Shown here: piece by piece, positions 1-7,064 of the stretch
How the letters are laid out: each line of letters opens with the position of its first letter
How positions within the stretch are numbered: position 1 is the stretch's first letter
Source of the DNA: an uncultured Clostridia bacterium
GTDB lineage: Bacteria > Bacillota > Clostridia > Oscillospirales > Acutalibacteraceae
Assembly (NCBI GenBank): GCA_944384865.1
Contig: CALWVC010000068.1
Span: forward strand, 1 to 7,710
Direction of reading: 5' to 3'
Length of the DNA stretch: 7,710 nucleotides
Notes under the pieces: model-generated
Seen by the model: the letters and a program-made list of their open reading frames with translations, nothing else
Told to the model about the DNA's origin: nothing
Databases searched by the model: none
Program-made: the position numbers and the translations under genes

Positions 1-520
1 CATCCACTCCCAAAGCTCGGGTGATCACATTGCGCTTTGGGTGGGTCCTTGCCTCTTCCCGGGTTAATTGTCCGAGTTCCAGCATATGCTGCACAATGGA
101 ATGATCGGTGGTGATTTGTTCCATTTCATTTTTGCCATGTATAATATAAGCTCTGCTGTCTCCCACATGGATAATATAAGCGCAATCGTCTGTCAATGCC
201 GCAACGACAACAGTAGTACCCATACCGGAGAGTTTCGGGTTTGCGTTTGCCTCATCAAATACCGTAATATTTGCAGCTAAAACAGCTGATTCCAGCATGG
301 CTTTAATGCTTGCCGGACGCATATTCGGCCGCGCCGCCTTTGAAATTTGCGCTGAAATTACATTGACAGCTGCGTCGCTTGCAATGTTACCGCCGTTGGC
401 GCCGCCCATACCATCGCATAATACGATCACGGTCATCCCACAGCACAACTGCAAAACTGCAAAACTATCCTGATTTGATTCTCGCCGCCGGCCAATATCT
501 GTCTTGCCAACTACTTTCAA
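1..520 (-). CDS. stp: PP2C-family Ser/Thr protein phosphatase Stp/PrpC, 3' end cut by window edge
   Basis: Metal-dependent (Mn/Mg) protein phosphatase that reverses phosphorylation by PrkC/Stk-type Ser/Thr kinases; cytosolic. The 173 visible residues are open to the window edge. PP2C motifs in order: TDIG at 7-10, R13 and the SNQDSF segment at 15-20 (Asp18), metal-binding CDGMGG at 35-40 (Asp36, Gly37), GMGTT at 99-103, VGDSR at 119-123, a TTDHS segment at 137-141, and RNVITRALG at 163-171. Family members are about 240-250 residues, so roughly 70 C-terminal residues with the last metal-binding Asp residues lie outside. The start is TTG at 520: GGAGGTG ends 6 nt upstream, the nearby ATG at 525 stops after two codons, and the next in-frame ATG (codon 29) would remove the R13/Asp18 motif. 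It follows rlmN by 33 nt. In Bacillota stp is usually followed by prkC, then rsgA, so the kinase is expected just beyond coordinate 1 (inference). Family call is very secure; the symbol could equally be prpC. Confidence 0.95.
   Translation of the reverse strand, partial: MKVVGKTDIGRRRESNQDSFAVLQLCCGMTVIVLCDGMGGANGGNIASDAAVNVISAQISKAARPNMRPASIKAMLESAVLAANITVFDEANANPKLSGMGTTVVVAALTDDCAYIIHVGDSRAYIIHGKNEMEQITTDHSIVQHMLELGQLTREEARTHPKRNVITRALGVD
136..181. repeat. Pair of 16-nt direct repeats, 30 nt apart, inside stp
   Basis: CATGTATAATATAAGC at 136-151 and CATGGATAATATAAGC at 166-181 differ at one base. On the coding strand they encode AYIIH at residues 114-118 and again at 124-128, flanking the VGDSR motif. 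The period is ten codons, so this is most simply two similar beta strands coded alike rather than a regulatory element. Confidence 0.5.
448..466. repeat. Octamer tandem repeat inside stp
   Basis: The plus-strand sequence reads ACTGCAAA twice followed by ACT, about 2.4 copies of an 8-nt unit. It lies in stp codons 19-25, between the SNQDSF motif and the CDGMGG motif, in a loop that is variable in the family. Because 8 is not a multiple of three, gaining or losing one unit would shift the frame. The reading frame is intact here. Confidence 0.6.
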
Positions 521-526
521 CGCATT

Positions 527-533
527 CACCTCC
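527..533 (-). promoter_or_regulatory. Ribosome binding site deciding the TTG start of stp
   Basis: Minus-strand GGAGGTG, a near-perfect Shine-Dalgarno sequence, sits 6 nt before the TTG at 520. The ATG at 525-523 lies only 1 nt after it and opens a frame of two codons (ATG CGT TGA), so it cannot be the gene start. The site lies in the 33-nt spacer after rlmN. Confidence 0.8.
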
Positions 534-553
534 GCACAAAGCCCTGAATTTGA

Positions 554-1570
554 CTATCTGTTTCCCCGAAGCTGTCCACAAGACGCCGCGATATCTGCTC
601 CAAGCGTCCGGCGGATCGTAGTGTTCAAGCCACGCTGTTGCAGCAAAGTCTCAAATCGGTGTACCCGGTTCATATCCGGACGCATACAGACGCCATTTTC
701 AATTTGGTTTACAGGTATCAAATTAATATGGCATAGCATACCCTTTAACAATTCAGCCAATTCCATGGCACAGGCATCACTGTCATTAACATCTTTGACA
801 ACTGCATATTCAAACGAAATTCTCCGACCTGTCTCATCAATATATGCCTTACAGGCGTCTATTAATTGCTGAATGCTCCATTTTTTTGCGACAGGCATTA
901 ATTGCCGCCGGATTGTATCATTGGGTGCATGCAAAGAGATAGACAATGTAATCTGCAGCCGTAATGTCTGCAATTTTTGAATCTGGTCTACCAGGCCACA
1001 GGTCGATAACGAAATATGACGCATACCGATATGAAGGCCCTGTTCGCAGCCAACCAATTGCAAAAACCGGACGGTTTGCTCATAATTGTCTAACGGTTCT
1101 CCCATGCCCATCAAAACGACGTTGGAAACACGGATGCAAAGATCTTTTTGCGCCGTATAAATCTGCGAAAGCATTTCACCGGCAGTTAAATCTCTGTGTT
1201 TACCACCTCTGGTAGATGCGCAGAACGTACAGCCCATATTGCAACCGGCCTGCGTGGAAATACAGATGCTGTAGCCGTGTTTATAATGCATCACTACTGA
1301 TTCAATATATTCGCCGTCACGCAGACGATATAGATATTTTACCGTTCCATCCAGCCGGGAAACTAGCTTTTTCTCAATTTTAACATAAGAAACATAATAA
1401 CTCTGTTTCATTTTATCGAGCATTGCAGCCGGCAGATTGGTTATTTCATCAAAATCGTCGACGCCCTTACCCATCCATTCAAAAAGCTGTTGTGCACGGA
1501 ACGGCTTTTCGCCGCAAGCGGTCACCACGCCGGCAAGCTCATCGAAAGTCATAGATTTCAGGTCTCGCAT
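554..1570 (-). CDS. rlmN: Dual-specificity rRNA/tRNA adenine-C2 methyltransferase RlmN (radical SAM)
   Basis: Radical SAM enzyme that methylates C2 of A2503 in 23S rRNA and of A37 in some tRNAs (family knowledge, E. coli RlmN). The 338-residue product is normal length. The N-terminal accessory domain covers about residues 1-95, with FRAQQLFEW at 24-32. The radical SAM core carries the 4Fe-4S motif CNMGCTFC (Cys110, Cys114, Cys117), GMGEPL at 155-160 for SAM contact, and a SISLHAPND segment around 210-218. Cys103 and Cys331 (in CGQLR near the C terminus) match the two conserved non-cluster cysteines of the mechanism, C118 and C355 in E. coli, of which C355 is methylated. The ATG at 1570 has AAAGGAG 5 nt upstream. 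The first 13 nt overlap the end of rsmB in another frame, which points to translational coupling. All catalytic residues are present. A Cfr resistance enzyme is the nearest alternative, but the ribosomal-modification operon context and the N-terminal domain favour RlmN. Confidence 0.96.
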   Translation of the reverse strand: MRDLKSMTFDELAGVVTACGEKPFRAQQLFEWMGKGVDDFDEITNLPAAMLDKMKQSYYVSYVKIEKKLVSRLDGTVKYLYRLRDGEYIESVVMHYKHGYSICISTQAGCNMGCTFCASTRGGKHRDLTAGEMLSQIYTAQKDLCIRVSNVVLMGMGEPLDNYEQTVRFLQLVGCEQGLHIGMRHISLSTCGLVDQIQKLQTLRLQITLSISLHAPNDTIRRQLMPVAKKWSIQQLIDACKAYIDETGRRISFEYAVVKDVNDSDACAMELAELLKGMLCHINLIPVNQIENGVCMRPDMNRVHRFETLLQQRGLNTTIRRTLGADIAASCGQLRGNR

Positions 1571-2892
1571 ACCGGCTCCTTTATTTTTTGAAAGGCACTG
1601 ATAAAAAATCCATCAGTCTGATACATTTGTGGCAATAGTGTAAGCATATGCGCAGGTTCCTGAATTGCCCGCCGCATATTCGGAAAAATCGAATACGGCG
1701 CAAATTCCGGATGCGACTGCAAAAATCGATTGCAAATCTGTGCATTTTCCGCATCGCGCAAAGTACAGGTCGAATAGAGCAATATGCCGCCAACCCGCAA
1801 ATAGCACGCCGAAACGTACAATAAATGATACTGTAATTCCGGCAGATTGTCAAGGAATGCTACATTTTTGTAACGAATTTCAGGCTTCTTTGCTAAAATC
1901 CCCAACCCCGAACAAGGCAAATCACAAAGCACGCGGTCAAAACGTCCCAAAGCAGGATTATATACGCGCGCATCCTGAACCCGGGCGCGTATATTTTCCA
2001 GCCGCAGCCGTTTCGCGCCCTGCAAAATCAGCTCTACCTTTTGCGGATATAAATCCAATGCCAGCACTTCCCCGCCGCTTTGCAACTGCTGCGCAATGGT
2101 AAAGCTTTTTCCGCCCGGCGCCGCGCAAACATCCAAAACCCGCATGGTTCCGGCAATATTTAACGCCTGCACACAAAGCTGTGCGGCCAGATCCTGTACA
2201 TGAAACAGCCCCTGTGCATACCCCGGAAGCTGCCGGACATCCCCGGCGCTTTCCAGAATCAGCGCATCCGGACAGATCGTACTGCGCCGAACCTGTATGC
2301 CCTGTTTGGTAAACAACATTAACAAATCAGCTGCAGAAATCTGATTCGTATTTGCACGAACTGCCAGATAACGATGCTGTAAAAAGCCCTGCAAAATTCC
2401 TACACAATTGTCATAACCGTAATCTTTTGTAAAACTTTCAATCATCCATTCCGGGCAGGCATATTCCACTGATAGCCGTTGACACCCGGATTTTGGAAGC
2501 GGAATCTGTTTCTGATCACGGATAAATTGCCGCAAAATTGAGTTTACCAAACCGGCGGCTTTTGGCTGGCCAATCTTACGCACCAGCTTTACCGATTCGT
2601 CTACCGCCGCATTATCCGGAATTTTATCCATATATAACAACTGATATAATCCTAATTGCAAAATGAGCCTCACCGGCTGCGACAGCTTTATGGAAGAACG
2701 CAGATATCGGCGGATAACAGCATCCAGTGTAATACCGCGCTCCAGGACACCGTAAAACAGCGCGGCAGCAAACCCGCGGTCGGTATCGGAAAGCCCGCTG
2801 TTTTTCAACACAGCGTCTAAAACAATATTCGAATATCCATCATTTCTTTTTAATTTTTGCAGCGCCTGAAACGCTGTATATCGGGCGTTCAA
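1558..2892 (-). CDS. rsmB: 16S rRNA (cytosine-C5)-methyltransferase RsmB (Sun/Fmu)
   Basis: SAM-dependent methyltransferase making m5C967 (E. coli numbering) in 16S rRNA. About 444 residues, normal for the family. The NusB-like RNA-binding domain spans roughly residues 1-135 (YSNIVLDAVL near 20-29, NAAVDESVKLV near 94-104). The Rossmann methyltransferase domain follows: SAM motif I VLDVCAAPGGKS at 252-263, motif IV DLPCSG at 324-329 with Cys327, and motif VI STC at 374-376 whose Cys376 is the expected nucleophile. The C terminus has the usual TDGFF segment. There is no ATG at the N terminus. TTG codons at 2898 and 2892 are both in frame; the AGGAG at 2906-2902 is 3 nt from the first but 9 nt from the second, and starting at 2892 gives the family-typical MNAR opening, so 2892 is chosen. 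The longer form would be 446 residues. It follows fmt closely (18 nt, or 12 nt with the longer start) and its last 13 nt overlap rlmN. Confidence 0.95.
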   Translation of the reverse strand: MNARYTAFQALQKLKRNDGYSNIVLDAVLKNSGLSDTDRGFAAALFYGVLERGITLDAVIRRYLRSSIKLSQPVRLILQLGLYQLLYMDKIPDNAAVDESVKLVRKIGQPKAAGLVNSILRQFIRDQKQIPLPKSGCQRLSVEYACPEWMIESFTKDYGYDNCVGILQGFLQHRYLAVRANTNQISAADLLMLFTKQGIQVRRSTICPDALILESAGDVRQLPGYAQGLFHVQDLAAQLCVQALNIAGTMRVLDVCAAPGGKSFTIAQQLQSGGEVLALDLYPQKVELILQGAKRLRLENIRARVQDARVYNPALGRFDRVLCDLPCSGLGILAKKPEIRYKNVAFLDNLPELQYHLLYVSACYLRVGGILLYSTCTLRDAENAQICNRFLQSHPEFAPYSIFPNMRRAIQEPAHMLTLLPQMYQTDGFFISAFQKIKEPVCET

Positions 2893-2901
2893 TGTCAATC
2901 G

Positions 2902-2906
2902 CTCCT
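2902..2906 (-). promoter_or_regulatory. Ribosome binding site of rsmB, favouring the second TTG
   Basis: Minus-strand AGGAG in the short fmt-rsmB spacer. It lies 3 nt from TTG 2898 and 9 nt from TTG 2892; the latter is the normal distance. No ATG or GTG lies close by in frame. Confidence 0.65.
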
Positions 2907-2910
2907 GTAA

Positions 2911-3834
2911 TCAACCAAATTTGCGACAAGTAAACTGTTTGCCACGTAAAAAATCGGCGGCCTGCATTCGTTTTGAGCCTTCCAGTTGCAAATCCAACAC
3001 CTGCAGCGCGGTATTCTGACCGCAGCCGATTAAAAGCTGTTCTCGCTGACAAATAATTTCACCCGGCACTGCGTCCAACTGTTCTATCGGATGAGCCTGA
3101 AAAATTTTCAATCGCTTTCCATCTGCAAATGTGAACGCGGTCGGCCAGGTGTTTAATCCCCGAATCAAACAATCAACAGCGCCGGCAGGCCGGTTCCAGT
3201 CAATTAAGCCATCCTCTTTTTGAATGATTGGCGCATAGGTGGCTTTGGCAGCATTTTGCGGTTGCGGGGTAACGCTTCCCTGCTCTAATGCCGTCAGCGT
3301 CTTACAAAGCAGCGTTGCGCCCAATACCGCCAGACGTTCTCCCAGCGTCTGCACCGTATCCTGCGCATGAATCGACTCCTCTGCCTGCAGCAGGATATCG
3401 CCTGTATCCATCCCGGCGTCTAATTGCATCGTCGTTACGCCGGTCGTCTGTTCTCCATGCACAATCGCCCATTGAATCGGCGCTGCCCCTCGGTATTTCG
3501 GCAGCAAAGAAGCATGAACGTTGATACAGCCATGCTTTGGTATTTGCAGCAATTCCGCAGGCAAAAGTTTTCCATAGGCCACTACCGCGCAAACGTCAGG
3601 CTGCAATGTTCGGATTTGTTCGAGCACCTCCGGCGTTCGCACGCTTTGTGGCTGATACACCGGAATATTCTTCTTCATTGCAAAGGTTTTAACCGGCGAC
3701 GGTGTTAAAAGCTGTTTTCTGCCCACCGGCTTATCAGGCTGTGTAAACACCGCCTGCATATGATGCCCCGCATTCAGCAGCGCCTGCAGGCTTTGTACCG
3801 CAAAATCCGGCGTTCCCATAAACACAACATCCAT
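2911..3834 (-). CDS. fmt: Methionyl-tRNA formyltransferase
   Basis: Transfers a formyl group from 10-formyltetrahydrofolate to Met-tRNAfMet so it can be used in initiation; cytosolic. The 307-residue length is typical. The N-terminal Rossmann-like catalytic domain opens with MGTPDFAV at 6-13 and TQPDKPVGR at 31-39. The formyl-transfer centre is seen as INVHASLLPKYRGAAPI at 104-120, with Asn105 and His107, and DTGDIL at 143-148, with Asp143; these correspond to Asn108, His110 and Asp146 of the E. coli enzyme, shifted by three. The C-terminal tRNA-binding domain starts near residue 205 after the KEDGLIDW segment and NTWPTAF. The ATG at 3834 is preceded by GGAGG ending 10 nt upstream, embedded in the last codons of def; the intergenic gap is only 5 nt. 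Adjacency to def joins the two halves of the formyl-methionine cycle. No missing residues seen. Confidence 0.97.
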   Translation of the reverse strand: MDVVFMGTPDFAVQSLQALLNAGHHMQAVFTQPDKPVGRKQLLTPSPVKTFAMKKNIPVYQPQSVRTPEVLEQIRTLQPDVCAVVAYGKLLPAELLQIPKHGCINVHASLLPKYRGAAPIQWAIVHGEQTTGVTTMQLDAGMDTGDILLQAEESIHAQDTVQTLGERLAVLGATLLCKTLTALEQGSVTPQPQNAAKATYAPIIQKEDGLIDWNRPAGAVDCLIRGLNTWPTAFTFADGKRLKIFQAHPIEQLDAVPGEIICQREQLLIGCGQNTALQVLDLQLEGSKRMQAADFLRGKQFTCRKFG

Positions 3835-3839
3835 CGGAA

Positions 3840-4304
3840 TCAGTCCTCCGGCTCATAAAATTCGATCACCTTGGTTAAAAACAAAATACCGTCCAGATGA
3901 TCGATCTCATGACAAAACGCTTTAGCCTTTAAATCCTCTCCGGAAATCTCAAACGACTTGCCGTTGCGGTCAAACGCGCGCACCGTCACTTTTTTCGGTC
4001 GGTCGGTTATTCCGTATTTTCCCGGACAGGACAGGCAGCCCTCTCCGGTGCGCTGATGCCCGGAAGATTGAACGATCACCGGATTAATCAGCTCGATTAC
4101 GCCGTCTTCATCGCCGATATCCACAATACACACCCGGCGCAAAACACCAACCTGCGGCGCCGCCAAGCCCGCGCCGTCGGCATCGTGCAATGTTTCAATC
4201 ATATCGTCCAGCAAGATATGCAGCTTTTCGTCAAATTTTTCTACCGGTCGGCATTTTTTTAATAAAAACTCGTCGCCCTCTTTTAAAATTTCCCGGATCG
4301 CCAT
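3840..4304 (-). CDS. def: Peptide deformylase
   Basis: Metalloenzyme (usually Fe2+) that removes the N-formyl group from nascent proteins at the ribosome. The 154-residue product carries all three family motifs: motif 1 GAGLAAPQVG at 44-53 (Gln51 for transition-state stabilisation), motif 2 EGCLSCPG at 88-95 (Cys90 metal ligand), and motif 3 HEIDHLDG at 132-139 (His132 and His136 ligands, Glu133 catalytic). The second Cys in motif 2 (Cys93) replaces the more usual hydrophobic residue. Short length and lack of a long insertion suit the type 1-like forms of Clostridia; the class is inferred only. The ATG at 4304 has AAGGAAGGG 8 nt upstream. A 54-nt spacer separates it from priA; I see no convincing promoter there. 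fmt follows after 5 nt. Confidence 0.97.
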   Translation of the reverse strand: MAIREILKEGDEFLLKKCRPVEKFDEKLHILLDDMIETLHDADGAGLAAPQVGVLRRVCIVDIGDEDGVIELINPVIVQSSGHQRTGEGCLSCPGKYGITDRPKKVTVRAFDRNGKSFEISGEDLKAKAFCHEIDHLDGILFLTKVIEFYEPED

Positions 4305-4358
4305 ATTGAAAACCCTTCCTTTCCGCTAGCTGAAAAAACATTTGAAAAACACATGGCC

Positions 4359-6821
4359 CTATAGCATATTCTCGGGATTGACGTCGACAAACGCCGTAAC
4401 GTCTTTATAATCCTTCGAAATCTGAATCAACAGTTCACGCAGTAACCCCCGTAACTGTCGGTTGTTTTTACACTTTAAAATCAACCGGTATCTATATCTG
4501 CTGCTGACCTTCGGCACTGCACAGGGCGATGGGCCTAAAATAATCATTTTTTGATCTTGATAGCGACCGTCCAACTGATTTTTTAACATCTCAAAAAAAT
4601 ACGCGGCGGCCAGTCGAACCCGATCCCGATTTTCGCAAACAAAACCGCACACCAGCAAATCACAATACGGCGGATATACCATCAGTTTTCGAGACAAAAT
4701 CTCGGTTTCATAAAATTGACTGTAATCCTGCTTTGCCGCAAGCGCAATGATCGCATTTTCCGGCGTAATGGTCTGTACAACAGCAATACCGGCGTCGTCT
4801 GCCCGCCCGGAACGGCCGATCACCTGTGTCAGCAGCGAAAAGGTTTTTTCAGCGCTTCGAAAATCATTACTGTACAGCGACTGATCAGCGTTGATTACGC
4901 CTACCACCGTAACCCGCGGAAAATTCAGACCTTTGGCAACCATCTGCGTACCGATCATCAGGTCGTATTCACCCTTTGCAAAGGCGTTCAACCCTTTCTC
5001 GTGCGCAAAACGCGTCATTGTCGTATCCGCGTCCATCCGCAGGATACGCGCGCCGGGAAAACACCGCTGTAACTCCTCCTGCGCCTTTTGCGTGCCATAT
5101 CCGCTGAGCTTGATCTGTTTTTCGCCACAATTGGAACAAACGTCGCTATAAGGCTCCGAATATCCGCAATAATGACACATCAACCGATCATTTGCAGAAT
5201 GATAGGTTAGAGAGATGCTGCAATGCGGGCAGGTCTTAACCTGTCCGCAACTGCGACAGGTTACAAACACATGATATCCCCGTCGGTTTAACAATAAAAT
5301 AGACTGTTTTCCATTATTATACGCCTGTTCCAACGCCTCTATCAGCGCGGGACTAAAAATTGAAAAATTACCATCAGCATACTGCTTGCGCATATTCACC
5401 GTCTGCACCTGTGGCAGCCGGGCGTTGCCATAGCGATGCTTTAGTTCATACAGCGCATATTTTCCCGCTTTAGCGAGAGAAAAAGACTCTACAGAGGGCG
5501 TCGCAGAGGCAAGCACAAGCAAGCCTTTGTGATATCCGCAACGAAACCTGGCAATATCCCGCGCGTGAAACCGGGGCGCGCTTTCCGATTTATAGGTATG
5601 CTCCTGTTCCTCGTCCATAATGATCAACCCAATATCCGAAAAGGGTGCAAATACCGCCGAGCGTGTTCCAACGGCGATTTTCGCATCACCGTTTTTGATA
5701 CGCTTCCATTCATCCGTGCGCTGTCCTAAAGACATGGCGCTGTGGAAAATCGCGACGTCAGAGCCATACCGTGTGCGAAAAATCTGCATTGTCTGCGGTG
5801 TCAGTGCAATTTCAGGCACCATCACAATGACCCCTCTGCCCTGTTCCATCACCCGGTCGATCAGCTTTAAAAATACTTGGGTTTTCCCCGACCCGGTAAC
5901 GCCGTATAACAGCGCTGTGTTATTTGTATCCGCCTGCTCATATTGCTGCAGCAAACCGTCATAAGCGGCCTGTTGTTCTTCTGTCAGTTGAATGGGAAGC
6001 GTTTGCTGTTGAATATCTTCCTGATATGGAGAGCGATAAACCGCATTCTCATAACAAACCAAAATCTCTTTTTTACACAGCGTTGTCACAACCGCCTGTG
6101 TGACGCCGGTAAAATAACAAACCTCTTTGACAGACGCCGTCTCGCAGTCAGATAAAAACTCTACCACTGCCCGTTGTTTGGCAGTGAGCTTTCCTGCAGT
6201 ATCCGGATCATACAGCGGATGCAGCCGCACCATTCTCACCGTCGCATCTCCGACCCGGCGAACAGCATCGTCGGTTCGGATCAAAAAGCCCTGTTTGACA
6301 AGCTCGTCCGGCAGTGTGCTGTCGGGCTGCAGCCCCATTATCTCCAACAGTCGTTCCCGTTTTACACAAGCGCCGCTGTTTTTCAGATAGGCAACCATGG
6401 TCTGTGCGTCTGCATTCAGTTTTGAAACCGGCAGCCGGTCTGCTTTGGGCGCATAACGGTAAGAGGCAATGATCTGCATATTGATCCCGGCGGGCAGCAT
6501 CGGTCTGATCGCTTCAAAATAGGTGCAAAACGTATGGTCGCGCATAAACTCCGCCAGTTTGAGCATTTCATCCGTCAATACCGGCGTTGCGTCTAATATG
6601 GACAAAATCGGTTTGATAATTTCGATCTCCGACTGATCCCGCTGCAGAACCTGCACAACCATGCCCTGTCGTTTTTTATTGGCCCGGCCAAAAGGCACCA
6701 ATACCCGCTGACCGGGGCAAATCTCCTCTGCGAGATCAAAAGGCACCGCATAATCAAACGGCTTGTCAAAGCTGATTGTAGCCTGCTCGATATAAACCCG
6801 GGCAACCAGACATTTACGCAT
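4359..6821 (-). CDS. priA: Primosomal replication restart helicase PriA
   Basis: 3'-5' superfamily 2 DNA helicase that recognises stalled forks and starts primosome assembly. The 820-residue product is close to the usual 730-810. The N-terminal 3'-end-binding domain (FDKPFDYAVP at 18-27, RVLVPFGRANK at 39-49) is followed by a winged-helix region. Helicase motifs: Walker A GVTGSGKT at 307-314, motif II MDEEQEHTYK at 402-411, SATPS at 439-443, GTQMVAKGLNFP at 624-635, and QVIGRSGR at 666-673. Eight cysteines (522, 525, 531, 534, 549, 552, 562, 565) form the two zinc sites. The usual DEEH box reads DEEQ here. ATG 6821 is chosen because homologues begin just before the VARVYIEQ-like strand; GAGG (3 nt) and CAGG (9 nt) precede it. 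A TTG at 6866 with AGGG 5 nt upstream would add 15 residues and is the alternative. It lies 63 nt after rpoZ, and the helicase is intact. Confidence 0.96.
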   Translation of the reverse strand: MRKCLVARVYIEQATISFDKPFDYAVPFDLAEEICPGQRVLVPFGRANKKRQGMVVQVLQRDQSEIEIIKPILSILDATPVLTDEMLKLAEFMRDHTFCTYFEAIRPMLPAGINMQIIASYRYAPKADRLPVSKLNADAQTMVAYLKNSGACVKRERLLEIMGLQPDSTLPDELVKQGFLIRTDDAVRRVGDATVRMVRLHPLYDPDTAGKLTAKQRAVVEFLSDCETASVKEVCYFTGVTQAVVTTLCKKEILVCYENAVYRSPYQEDIQQQTLPIQLTEEQQAAYDGLLQQYEQADTNNTALLYGVTGSGKTQVFLKLIDRVMEQGRGVIVMVPEIALTPQTMQIFRTRYGSDVAIFHSAMSLGQRTDEWKRIKNGDAKIAVGTRSAVFAPFSDIGLIIMDEEQEHTYKSESAPRFHARDIARFRCGYHKGLLVLASATPSVESFSLAKAGKYALYELKHRYGNARLPQVQTVNMRKQYADGNFSIFSPALIEALEQAYNNGKQSILLLNRRGYHVFVTCRSCGQVKTCPHCSISLTYHSANDRLMCHYCGYSEPYSDVCSNCGEKQIKLSGYGTQKAQEELQRCFPGARILRMDADTTMTRFAHEKGLNAFAKGEYDLMIGTQMVAKGLNFPRVTVVGVINADQSLYSNDFRSAEKTFSLLTQVIGRSGRADDAGIAVVQTITPENAIIALAAKQDYSQFYETEILSRKLMVYPPYCDLLVCGFVCENRDRVRLAAAYFFEMLKNQLDGRYQDQKMIILGPSPCAVPKVSSRYRYRLILKCKNNRQLRGLLRELLIQISKDYKDVTAFVDVNPENML

Positions 6822-6884
6822 AAACCTCGACCTGCTTTCCACCCAAGATAAAAGCCAGGTGCGCAAGCCGCCCTGACTTTCTGG

Positions 6885-7064
6885 TTATTTACATAATCTG
6901 TCCGCTAATTTGTTCAGTGCTGTGTTTACAGGCTTTTCAATCAGAATTTCACCGTCTTCCTCCGCTTTTTCAGCGATATAACGGGCATATTTTGCCACGT
7001 CGATCACCAACTGGTAACGGCTTTCATAAACATTGATCAATCTCCCGATAGCAGGATTCAGCAT
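6885..7064 (-). CDS. rpoZ: DNA-directed RNA polymerase omega subunit
   Basis: Small subunit that helps fold the beta' subunit and assemble RNA polymerase. The 59-residue product starts MLNPAIGRLINVYESRYQLV, matching the omega N-terminal pattern (M-L-x-P-x-I then S-[KR]-Y-x-L-V). It continues into a helix with KYARYIAEKAE at about 25-35 and ends with EKPVNTALNKLADRL at 43-57, the KPV-x-x-AL segment conserved in Bacillota. Bacillota omegas are about 60-75 residues, so this one is short but complete. The ATG at 7064 has GAGGTG 7 nt upstream; both the binding site and the first 41 nt of the gene lie within the end of gmk, in another frame. The position right after gmk is the classic location. Omega is easy to miss because of its size and overlap; identity rests on pattern, position and start signal together. 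Confidence 0.92.
   Translation of the reverse strand: MLNPAIGRLINVYESRYQLVIDVAKYARYIAEKAEEDGEILIEKPVNTALNKLADRLCK

Noticed and set aside
168..196. TTGACA followed by an AT-rich stretch inside stp as a promoter toward the next gene
   Set aside because: At 17-nt spacing the hexamer is TATCCA (three matches), while the better TATATT lies at 12 nt. The bases are fully explained by codons of the conserved VGDSR region.
1665..2102. 145-codon plus-strand open frame opposite rsmB
   Set aside because: It lies wholly opposite the clear RsmB methyltransferase domain, has no recognisable domain and no convincing binding site; it is an antisense shadow.
2870..2898. TTGACA at the rsmB start as a possible -35 promoter element
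   Set aside because: The nearest TATA-like hexamer (TATACA) is only 12 nt away, too close; at 16-18 nt spacing nothing resembles a -10 box. TTG here is better explained as a start codon.
4305..4358. priA-def spacer as a promoter or terminator
   Set aside because: It has T-rich tracts on the coding strand but no stable inverted repeat and no paired -35/-10; only the def binding site is supportable.
5620..5964. 114-codon plus-strand open frame opposite priA
   Set aside because: Antisense to conserved PriA helicase motifs; composition reflects the complementary codons and no family is recognisable.
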